This document shows positions 31,444 through 40,945 of a stretch of 64,000 bases of DNA, in pieces; the first letter of the stretch is position 1; the number at the start of each line of letters is the position of its first letter. Made by a program: the position numbers and the translations under genes. A model generated the notes under the pieces. It had not been told where the DNA came from and did no database searches. It saw only the letters and a program-made list of their open reading frames with translations. The stretch comes from Litsea cubeba (Eukaryota; Streptophyta; Magnoliopsida; Laurales; Lauraceae), in assembly GCA_012931725.1 (NCBI GenBank), contig CM022947.1, positions 24,527,231-24,591,230 of the forward strand, read 5' to 3'.

Positions 31444-31668
31444 TCCCTCTCATCTTCTCCATCCTGAAAAACCTAATTTTTATTTGGGTTCCCGCAGAAT
31501 GGTCGATATCGACCATAAAAGTGGTCGTTATCGACCATTCGCTAAACGACAAAAAAAAAAAAAAAAAACGCACATGTAGAGCCTTATTCGTGTCCATGGT
31601 AAATACGACACCTCCGAAGTGGTATAGGATCCTATGGGGCCCTACCAGGTAAATTCCTCTAGTAAAAA

Positions 31669-32290
31669 AGATGATGAAACTCCTCCGGAGGGTCAGGCAC
31701 AAGTCTCAAAAACATGCCTTAAAGTTTCAGAACAAATAAAGACCAACTGGACTCAAATTCGAATGAAATATAGCTGAAAATAGTCCAATACAAAGTTGGC
31801 AGGACAAGGGAAGCTGTGGGATTTGCTTTGGCCAACTTTCATAAGTCAAATGAATATGAAATCTTTCTCAAGGATCAAAGACAAGTTCTGACTTAAAGTT
31901 TCAAAACAAAGATCATTTAGACTCAAATCCAAGCAAAACAAAGTAAGGTAGTCTAATGCGGAGCTGCCCAGACATGAGAGGCTAGGACCCACTTTGACCA
32001 ACTTACATGGGTCAAATGAAGATAAAAAACTTTCTCAGAGCCCAAGAAAAAGTGTTAGAAGGATTGCCCAAGGTTTCAAAGCTATTGGAGACCATTTGGG
32101 CTAGAATACAACTCAAAGCAGTCCAAGGTAGAATTGTGCAAACATGAAGGTTGAAGTTCACATTTGACCAGTTCCCAAAAGTCGAACAATGGTGAAAGCT
32201 TCCTCAAAGTTCAAAGACAAGTCTTAGAAGTATTTCCCAAAGTTTCAAGTCAATTAGAGCTCATTTTGACATAAAAGCAGACAAAAACAT
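31669..32290. repeat. Degenerate ~150 bp tandem array, right part
   Basis: About four diverged units share AAAGTTTCAAA, a TCAAAGACAAGT-type block, 'AGTCCAATGC', and 'TTTGACCAACTT' followed by a GTCAAAT block. Spacing is near 150 bp. The array probably belonged to an LTR element UTR. It is split by the Pack-MULE. Confidence 0.55.
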
Positions 32291-32469
32291 ATGTAGTGGT
32301 TCTTCATATCCGGCCAGTGCTTGTTTGGCCGGACATGGACTTGCAGTCAGTTATTTACTTCCTGTTTTGAATTCAAACTCATTGAAACTACTCCAACTGC
32401 ATTCTCAGCTATGAATGCCCCTCTTGGGTGACCATTCAAGCATCTAGCAACACACTTGCAACCTGTAGG

Positions 32470-33290
32470 TGCAGAAAATAATGACCCACAATAACTGGGG
32501 AGCCTTAGAGGACTTATCCAATGAGGGTGATGACTGGGTACCGTCCGAAAGCCTGAAAGAGAAGAACACACGGTCAGAGGACCTTGGCCTGGGCGGCGCA
32601 AGGCTCTCCGATGCCAAAGTCAGTGAAGGAACTGGAACAATGGAAGGAGAGGAAGAAGAGAGGCAGAGTAACAGCTCTCGAGTGTATATGTTGCGTACCT
32701 TGCATGTGAAATGCAGTCCTTTTTATAGACGATCTGGAAGATATCTTGGACGATATCTTGGCATGGGTCTCATGATTCGATGGGAAGTCATGATCAGCCC
32801 ACGTTGCAATTAATGCGGTTCAATCTAGCCCACTCTGCATTAAATGCGCGTCGGATCAGCCCACGTCGCATTTAATGCGCGTCTTGTTGGGCCAGATCGT
32901 GTTGGACGCCTTTGGCGGTAGGGGTACCATCGGATCCGCCCTCGGGCCCTGCCCTGATGTGGCCTCAACCGCTGGATGCCGCCATGTCGGTGATCTGGCG
33001 AAGATTGTGAGCGGCTGGATGTCGCATCTGTCCTGCTAGCTCGCGCCCCTACTCCTCCACGTGCTTGATGACGTGGAGGGGGCAAGGGGCGCAAGCGGAG
33101 GTTCTTTCTTACTTCGGCTCCCGTCCCGGCTCTTTCAGCCTAGGTGGAGCTCTCTGCCGAGATGGCCGAGCTCGGCGCTGGTGGCCCGGAGCTGCTTGAC
33201 TTCGGCCGGACCTCCTGTCCTGGCAGCCGGGGTGAGCCTGGTGCCACATGGATGGCACGCGGATGGCACGTGAGAGTGCTTAGACTCATC
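32470..33290 (-). mobile_element. GC-rich LTR-like segment with TATA box
   Basis: Read on the minus strand it has an LTR layout: a GC-rich upstream part with GCATTTAATGC-type repeats (32820-32880), then TATAAAAA at 32727-32720, then a pyrimidine-rich leader and TTCTCTTTCAGGCTTTCGG. The minus-strand end would be TTCTGCA at 32470. No target duplication or partner LTR was identified. Confidence 0.4.
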
Positions 33291-33299
33291 TGATGGCTG

Positions 33300-34224
33300 T
33301 AATTAGCGTAATCCTGTGGCTCTGGAAATCTCCCCACACACAACCCTTGGCATTCTCCAAACTTAGTGAATTCCTAAGAAAAACCTATTCCAACCCAAGA
33401 CCTCCCTTCCAAAAGGTGAAGTTCTATCCAAAAACTATGCAAAAACTATCCATTACCTCTAAAACTCCATCTTCAACTTATGGAGTGTACATTCAGAGGA
33501 AGAAACCAAAGCGTTTGTGTTTATGGTCTTACCTACCCATTCCAATTTAAATCCATGACTTTATAATCATTTTCTTTTATTTTCAACTAACTGTCCTTAC
33601 CTTCAAAGTATTGTTGTGTGCGCCCCTTTAGGCTTCATTCTGGTCTTCCATAAATACAGACCCAAAGTGACACAACCTTGGACACCTACTGGTATAAAAA
33701 CAACAACTCCCTTGAACTATACAAAACAATCCTTGAAAAATAAGTGATGGATTTCAAAGATCACTCTTTAGTCAAAACTATTTCCACCCGTCAAACTACT
33801 TGGTGGAAACCATCCCAAACTTAGTGGCATAGCCATGAAACACCTTGACAGCAGATTGAGAGAAGATTGGCCAGAAGAAGAGGAAGAAACAAGCAGCCAG
33901 TAGGCCATGTTAGACCAAATCCTTTTCGGCTAGACATAGGCTCCCAGAAATTAGCTTTTTGCAGTTTTTTTTTTATTATCTTTTTGTATTGTATCTTTTT
34001 TTTTTTATTAGCTAAGACCATCTAAAGATCAAATGGAGGAGTTGTAAAATGAATTTTGTAAATAACTTGCATCTACAAGGCCGGAGCATGAACTCATGTA
34101 AATATAAATTTTAGAATGAATGAAAAACATTGTTTTGTGTAATAATTTTTTCTCATATTTTATGTACTTTAATTGTTGTGAATCCAACATTATTTTTCAC
34201 AATTTCCACCCTACAAAGAGGCCC
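33300..34224. other. Intergenic DNA
   Basis: No gene or bounded element was recognised. Short T runs occur near 33965-34008. Confidence 0.3.
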
Positions 34225-34227
34225 TTA

Positions 34228-34530
34228 GCCGGCCTGTTTATTTACTAAAACTCGTGACAAGATTTTTGCAATGTTGTGGTCTTTTGGATATGGTGTGATA
34301 TCTTATCCTCTAGCATTTGAAATGTCATATTTTTTTCACCATAATTCCAACTTTCAGTCACCTAAAAGGTCTCAAATGACCTTTTAGAGTTCCTGGAATA
34401 CCACTTTCTATGCATTTTTTTGGAATTTCAAATGCTCCATCAAGAAAAAGGAATTGGAGTTCCACCTAAGGGGACAACCTTTGCAAAATCTGAAATTCAT
34501 CTTTTTCAATTATAGTAAAGAAATAGGCCC
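34228..34530. mobile_element. Harbinger-like MITE (TSD TTA)
   Basis: TTA lies at 34225-34227 and 34531-34533. The right end TAGTAAAGAAATAGGCCC is the inverted counterpart of the left GGCCTGTTTATTTACTA (starting a few bases in). Same family style as the elements at 9838 and 26206. About 300 bp, non-coding. Confidence 0.65.
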
Positions 34531-34533
34531 TTA

Positions 34534-34919
34534 TGTTTGTTTGCACAAGAAGAGGAGTGTGGTCAAATAAAGGGTCAAATAAATAATAAAAGAAAAAAGA
34601 GGGGGTTGAATGTAAAAAATGCTAGATGACACAAAAGTTAACTCTTAAAAAACACTAATGACTAAAAGCTATAAACTTGAGAGGAGAAAAGGGTTCAAGG
34701 ATTGGAAAAAAAAAACTATCTTCTTCTCCCACATTATAGAAAGCGGTTGAACTAATGACATTTTCATGTCTTTGGTTGTTAACCTGTAAAAGTCGAGTTG
34801 AAGAGGTACTAATCTGTAAAAATCCTGAAATACTACCTTCAGCACTACTGAAGTTGTTAGTTCATATGGGGCTCGCCTCATACATTCTGTGACAATGTCA
34901 AATGGGCCACGATGTAAGC
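34534..34919. other. Left flank of the Tat element
   Basis: AT-rich, ending in the target copy TAAGC (34915-34919). No gene was recognised, although a minus-strand frame remains open across the empty site reconstructed with 45498 onward. Confidence 0.3.
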
Positions 34920-35422
34920 TGATGATGCCAAAAACAGGGATTCGGACACCACCGGTCAAGATGATTAATGCAAAGCAATAAATGAAGAGAGATGAGGGAT
35001 TTATAGTGGTTCGGTCAAGCGTGACCTACGTCCACTTCAAAAGGGTGATCTTTGATTAATGTCGAGGGTTACAAATATGAGAAAGTAGAGAAAAACCACC
35101 CCCTCTCAAGTGATGAGAGGGCTCTATTTATAACTCTTTCCCACCAGGTGGGGATGCAATCGGTTCAACGTCTCTGTGGAGCGTCAGACGTGTCCTTGAG
35201 GATCGAGCCAGGTGGAAGGCAGGTGAGATCCTCTCCGCGAGACTTGGTAAATGCAGGTTAGGGGAGACTTCGTCGCGATGGCTTGGAACCTGAGGTGACG
35301 AGGCTTCGTTTAACGAAACCCGGATCTCAACGGGGCTATTCTGGCCTGACCCATGATCCTAGACGGACCGGGTCACTTGGACCTGACTCATTATCGCGAT
35401 CCGGATTGGGCTTGACCCATCA
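34920..35422 (-). repeat. 3' LTR of the Tat element
   Basis: 503 bp. On the minus strand it starts TGATGGGTC and ends GGCATCATCA. TATAAATA at 35132-35125 is the probable core promoter box. Confidence 0.95.
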
Positions 35423-35434
35423 TTTGCCCCCTCA
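35423..35434 (-). other. 3' polypurine tract of the Tat element
   Basis: On the minus strand TGAGGGGGCAAA abuts the 3' LTR (TGATGGGTC), the expected plus-strand primer. Confidence 0.85.
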
Positions 35435-35601
35435 ATGCTCCGTTCCCGAATAATAATTTTATTTTTGAAAGGGGGCATTGAAAAATTCCAATCTCGTCTC
35501 TTGACAAATTTTCTTCTTCCCGATCCTAACCGCTTGTCCCTGCAGATGTGTATCTCGGAGAGTCCTCCCGGCTTGGGTTACTCTTCTTTGAAAACTCTGG
35601 C

Positions 35602-35609
35602 TATAAAAT
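35602..35609 (+). promoter_or_regulatory. TATA box of the antisense gene
   Basis: TATAAAAT at 35602-35609, 72 bp upstream of ATG 35681, in non-LTR sequence between the 3' LTR and the gene. It would allow transcription independent of the LTR promoter. Confidence 0.6.
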
Positions 35610-35680
35610 AAGCCCTAGAGTCTGATTTCTTCAAAAGAAAGAAACTTGGTTCTGCAGAAAAACCATTGGGAGAGAAGAAG

Positions 35681-38588
35681 ATGGTGGCCAGCAGAAGGGT
35701 AGGCACTGGCGTTGGCGCTTCCGGCGATCCCTCCATAGGTGAGGAAGATGTGGTCGTTTCCGCGATGCTCGGCAATAGGCGAGGAGAGAAGGAGGAGATG
35801 GGCGAGGGCGCCATGGGCGCAGGCGAGGGCATCTCGGGCGTGGGCGAGGGCACCTCGGGCGCGGGCCCCACGGGCGAGGGCACCTCGGGCGCAGGCGCTG
35901 GCCCCAAGGGCGAGGGCACCTCGGGCGCAGACGAGGGCATCTCGGGCGTGGGCGAGGGCACCTCGGGCGTGGGCGAGGGCACCACAGGCGTGGGCGAGGG
36001 CACCACAGGCGCTGGCGCTGGCGAGGTGGCTTCTTGGGAGAGGAGCAAGGTGGCTGCCCTGGCGGGCGAGGGCGCCACTGGCGCGGGCGAGGGCGCCATG
36101 GGCACTGCCCCCATGGGCGAGGGCGCCTCGGGCGCGGGCTCCATGGGCGAGGGCGCCTCGGACGCTGGCGAGGTGGCTTCTTGGGCGAGGAGCAAGGGCG
36201 AGGTCCCCCCTTTGGCGAGGAGCAAGGGCGAGGTCCCCCCTTGGGCGAGCAGCAAGGGCGATGAGCCCAGGCAGGGGGATGGCTTGCTAGGTGGAGGACG
36301 GACGGGCGACCTCAACTTGGTGGGCGAGCCTGAGCTGGACTTGCATGCTCACAGCACCTCTCGCTCAGGTGTCGCATCCGGCCAAGGGTCACGAGTCCTT
36401 ACCTCGGTCTCCGCAGCGAGAGAAAAATTACGTCCTCGTCCCAAGAAATACCAAGGGAAGGTCATCGTTGAGGACGACGGGTACAAAGTAAGTACAATCT
36501 TCAGCACCTTTCAGACAGATAGTGACATCTCCCGAATCATTACTTCGTATCGTATTCCGCCCATGGTGATGTGTCGTCTTGCTGAAAAAGATGAACCAGC
36601 TTGCGACAGCTCCTCAGGTGAGATCCTTGTTTATGAGGATATGCTCGAGGCCGGGCTGAGATTCCCAATGTCTTCTTCCATCTGCCGGATTCTTCACTAT
36701 TTTTCCCTAACCCCAGGGCGTCTCGTGCCTAACGGCTGGAGGGCCTTGCTGGGTTTTCTTGCGTTGTGGAAGAAGGTGAATGGCGAGGATGCCTCTCCAG
36801 CTGAGTTTCACGCCGCTTACAACTTGATGGAGTCTCCTGCCCCCAATAGGGGATGGTATTACCTCACCTCCAGGGGATGTAAGCTTCTTACAGGGATGCG
36901 TTCCAACTGTCACAGCTGGAAATCTCGCTTCTTCTTCATAGGTGGCGAGTGGGCTTCGCAAGCAGATCAGGATTTGGTGCCCACACGATGGATTAGCGCC
37001 AAAAGACTGGGTACGTCTTTCTGTTCACTTCCCCATACTTATATAAATGTATATATACATTGTTCCTTTATGCACACCGTTACTCCGCAGATCCTCCCAT
37101 ACTCTCCAAGGACCAAGAGGCGAAACTGCAAGCGGTGAGGGATCATCCAGAGAAAGACTTGGGAGCTCTTATTCCCAAAGAAAGTCGTAAGGCCAGTGGA
37201 CCTTCTCCGGGCTCTTCTTCAGGACCGTCATCAAAGAGAAAGAGTAAGTTAAATCTGCTCTGACCATAATCTTAACATTACCTGAGGTGTTGTTCCCATG
37301 TTTCACTTGTCAATACTTCTCTTAATAGGCACGGAGGTGAGCAGAGAGATGATTGGAGACCGGTTCTCGGCCCGCTTCTCGGATAGGGGAACCCCTCCTT
37401 CAAAGGTGGCGAGAACAGGCGATGTCTCACCAGGAACCTCTCTATTGGCTTCTCGCACCGAGCCCCGAGTGTCCCCTACTCGGGTGGTTTTACCTGAGAT
37501 ATCTCTTCAGGCAGGGATCTCCTCCGCTAAGACTGTTGTCTTGCAGCCTTCCTCTTCAGCTACACTTCCTGTCCCCCGGCTATGTCCTCCACAGCCGGGT
37601 ACTTCTACAGGGGCACCCACACTTCTTGTCCCCCGGCTATGTCCTCCACAGCCGGGTACTTCCACAGGGGCACCCTCCGGGACCGGTCCCCGGCGGGGTC
37701 GTTCGTGGGAAATGCGGGATAGGCTAGGGAGATATGTGCTGGCGCATGAGGTCTCTCGGGTTAACGCTTTGTGCACCGAGGGAGTCATTGACTCATTTGT
37801 AGAGGGTCTGACTCAGGTGAAGTTCATTATTTATTTTTCTCCTGATTGTTTCCCCTTCATTCCTTTATAACTGTCTCACTTCTCGTCTCTTATCTTTTCA
37901 GCTTTCCACAGCATCCATCTGCTTGTTGCAGCGTGCCCAGTCTTGTGGTCAGATGAGTCGGGAGAAGGAGGCTATGCGGCTGGAGCTCTCCACTGCTCAA
38001 GAGAAGATTATTGCCCTGGAAGCCGCTGGTAGGATTTCCGCAATCGATCTTGCTGCGTCCCGAGAGAGGGTAAGCAAGCTTGAGACCGGGCTTTCAGCAG
38101 CCAATAAGAGGGCAGCCGAGGTAGAAGATGAGCTTTCGAAGACCTGCGAGAAGGCTTCGCTCACCGAGGCTGAGCTTATGAAGTCCCGCGAGAGGGCTTC
38201 GCTCAGTGAGGCTGAGCTGATGAAGGCCCGTGAGAGGGCTTCGCTCAGTGAGGCTGAGTTGATGAAGGCCCGTGAGAGGGCTTCGCTCAGTGAGGCAGAG
38301 CTTGCTCGAACCCTTGAGAAGGTGAGGCTCAGGGAAGTTGCTGTAGAGGCAGAGATGAGGACAGCGTCCGAGAGAGCTTCTCAAGCTGAGAGGGACCTGC
38401 AGATTGGCATCGCGGATGCCTTCATCGATGGCTATGAGAAGCTTCGAGAAAAGATTTCGGCCGCCTTTCCAGACATTGACATATCAGGCTTTGTGCCGCT
38501 GGAGGCGCCTGATGATGGTGGTAGCAGTTCTGGTGATTATGAGGACGATGAGGAGGAGGATTATGAGGAAGGGGATGAGAGTGATTAG
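35681..38588 (+). CDS. Antisense four-exon gene carried by the Tat element (Transposase_28-like)
   Basis: Exons 35681-37010, 37091-37243, 37329-37816 and 37902-38588 join GT-AG in phase to an 885-residue protein with no stop. Exon 1 holds a Gly/Glu-rich low-complexity region (GEGTSGAG-type repeats, about residues 40-190). A globular domain follows with YRIPPMVMCRLAEKDEPACD, AGLRFPMSSSICRILHYFSL, PNGWRALLGFLALW and GWYYLTSRGCKLL, the pattern of the 'putative gypsy type transposon' family (Transposase_28). Exon 3 is Pro/Ser-rich with a duplicated PRLCPPQPGTSTGAP. Exon 4 is a long Ala/Glu/Arg coiled coil with four ERASLSEAELMK-type repeats and a Glu/Asp-rich C-terminal tail. A TATA box (35602-35609) lies about 70 bp upstream. 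The function is unknown. The transcript would be antisense to the element's genomic RNA only over the 3' untranslated part, not over gag-pol. Start chosen at 35681 because the codon at 35666 is TTG. Confidence 0.85.
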
Positions 38589-38752
38589 TGTATAGGGATT
38601 TCATGGGTAGGTAGCTTGACTTTTGTAAAGGCAACATCAGCCTGATTTATGCAACTTTTGGTAATAAAAGTAATTTTATTTATCCATCTTTTGTCTTGCA
38701 ACATTAAATCAAATAAAAAGTGCAAACCTAAGTCCTTTAACAAAAACCCTAA

Positions 38753-38764
38753 TTTGCCCCCTGG
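38753..38764 (-). other. Second polypurine tract after pol
   Basis: On the minus strand CCAGGGGGCAAA lies just past the pol stop. The 10-mer TTTGCCCCCT (plus strand) is identical here (38753-38762) and at 35423-35432. It may act as an internal plus-strand primer or mark the ancestral element end. Confidence 0.6.
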
Positions 38765-40584
38765 ACCTCCTCACTGGTAGTACTTCTTCAAGTGTTCTGC
38801 ATTCCACGGATGGGGTAAGACCTTTCCTTCAGAGTTCTGGATTCTGTAGGTGCCTGGTCTCACCACTTCTATTATGAGATACGGACCTTCCCAATTAGGT
38901 CCGAGTTTTCCTTCCCGAGAGTCCTTCGTAGCGAGAATCACCTTCTTGAGAACTAGGTCTCCCGATTGGAAGGAACGAGGCTTCACCCTCGAATTGTAGT
39001 ACTTGGCCATGCGTCGTTTGTACTCCGCATTACGGACCACAGCCATTTCTCTTGCCTCCTCTATCAAATCGAGGTTGAGGCGGAGTCCTTCTTCGTTGGT
39101 GGCAGGGTCGTATTGGTGGACCCTTAGGGAATGTACCCCTATCTCGACAGGGATTACCGCCTCAGTCCCAAAAGCAAGAGAGAAAGGGGTTTCTCCTGTA
39201 GGAGTCCGCGGAGTTGTCCTGTAGGCCCATAATACTCCTGGAAGCTCATCACCCCACAGACCTTTTGCTCTTTCGAGCCTTGTCTTAAGGTTGCGCAGGA
39301 CTGTCCTCACCATCACTTCTGCTTGTCCATTTGCTTGGGGGTGTGCCGGGCTGGAGTGAGGTTGTTTTATGTGAAGGTCTGCGCAGAAGGAGTTGAAGAG
39401 CCTGTTGTCGAATTGCTTGCCATTGTCGCTGACAATGGCCTCAGGTATCCCGAAGCGACAGACCAGGTTTTTCCAGACGAAATCTTTCACCTTGTGGTCT
39501 GTTATCTTCGCTAGGGGTTCCGCCTCCGCCCATTTTGTAAAGTAGTCGATGGCGACCACTATGAATTTGCATTTGCCTCTACTCAAAGGCAGGGGGCCCA
39601 AAATGTCGATGCCCCATTTGGAGAAAGGCCACGGGCTGAGGATGGTGGTCAGCTCTTCTGGTGGCTGCCGCGTCACAGTGGCGAAGCGCTGGCATTTGTC
39701 ACATTTCTTGGCGAGGTCCTTGGCATCTTTCAACATGCTTGGCCAAAAGTACCCTTGCCTAAGCGCTTTATGTGCGAGGCAGCGTCCTCCCGAGTGATTT
39801 CCACAAATCCCCTCATGAATTTCTCTGAGGGTGTAGTCAGCCTCTTCTGGGGAAAGGCAGCGCAGCAACGGTAGGTTGTAACCCCTCTTGTAGAGAACAT
39901 CCTGTAGGATTGTGAACTTAGAAGCTCTCATCCTCAGTCTCCTGGCTTCCAAGTGGTCACCTGGCTCGGTGCCCTCTTGGAGGAAGGCTTTTATGGGGGT
40001 CATCCAATTTGGCTCATCGCCTTCTGATGCACAGTGGATGTTTCCGATTACCACATCTAACTTACTTTTCTCCAACTGGTGCCCGATGAGCGTCGGTTCT
40101 GCAGATGAGGCCTCCAATGATGAGGCGAGCCTGGCGAGTGCGTCGGCGGCAACATTTTCTCCCCTAGGGATGTGAGAGAGCTGAAAATATTGGAAACTTT
40201 TGATTATTTCCTTTACCATGATGAGGTAATCTTGCATTCTTTCCTCCTTTGCTTCGAACTCGCCGTTTACTTGATTCACCACCAGTTGTGAATCGCTGTA
40301 AGCGAGAACGGATTTGGCATCCATCTCAATCGCCAATTTAAGACCAGAGAGGAGGGCCTCGTACTCGGCTTCATTGTTTGAGGCAATGAAGTGGAGCTTC
40401 ACTGCATATTTGATGGGTGTACCATCAGGACTCATTAGGATTAAGCCAGCTCCGCTTCCTTCTGTGGTTGCTGAACCATCAACGTAGAGTTTCCAGGCTG
40501 GTAGTGGCGATACATTGGACTTCTCAGGAGGTACTTGGAGAGGCTCTCCGTTCATAGATGGAGAGGCCTGCGAGTCCTGTGGGG

Positions 40585-40945
40585 GAGAAGTTTGGGCGCC
40601 CGGAGATGAGGTGGAGAGCTGGGCGCCCGTTGGTGGAGAGGTGAGCTGGGCGCCCGTTGATGAGGTGGAGAGCTGGGCGCCCGTTGGTGGAGAGGTGAGC
40701 TGGGCGCCCGTTGATGAGGTGGAGAGCTGGGCGCCCGTTGGTGGAGAGGTGAGCTGGGCGCCCGTTGATGAGGTGGAGAGCTGGGCGCCCGTTGGTGGAG
40801 AGGTGAGCTGGGCGCCCGTTGAGGGGAGCTGGGCGCCCGTTGGTGGAGAGGTGAGCTGGGCGCCCGTTGAGGGGAGCTGGGCGCCCGTTGGTGGAGAGGT
40901 GAGCTGGGCGCCCGTTGATGAGAGCTGGGCGCCCGTTATAAGTAG
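40585..40945 (-). repeat. TGAQL repeat linker in Tat pol
   Basis: About fourteen copies of a Gly-Ala-Gln unit, mostly TGAQLTSPP or TGAQLSTSS alternating, lie between the retroviral-type RNase H and the archaeal-type RNase H. At DNA level each unit carries the palindrome GGGCGCCC. Unit lengths are multiples of three, so the frame survives length changes. Confidence 0.9.

Larger units (their letters stand above)
28630..31659 (+). mobile_element. Pack-MULE with captured gene fragments
   Basis: Long terminal inverted repeats, about 28630-28855 and 31445-31659, start GAGGAATTTAC on either strand. Each contains a T/A run and copies of the palindrome GGTCGATATCGACC. A perfect 9 bp duplication TAGTAAAAA flanks the element (28621-28629 and 31660-31668), the length typical of Mutator-like elements. 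There is no transposase. The interior carries fragments of an unidentified gene, copia, an RRM/Gly-rich RNA-binding protein gene and an F-box gene, all on the plus strand, plus a third TIR-related block at 30690-30985. Confidence 0.92.

Noticed and set aside
35739..36290. Arg/Ala-rich alternative frames in exon 1 of the antisense gene
   Set aside because: Shadow frames of the GC-rich GEG repeats; only the frame that joins the downstream exons in phase has a recognisable domain.
37298..37870. Independent 190-residue gene
   Set aside because: It is exon 3 of the antisense gene read through into both flanking introns; splice sites and phases fit the four-exon model.
40585..40945. CRISPR-like regularly spaced repeats
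   Set aside because: The repeats are coding, in frame within a retrotransposon pol, and lie in a plant genome; spacers are not unique sequences.
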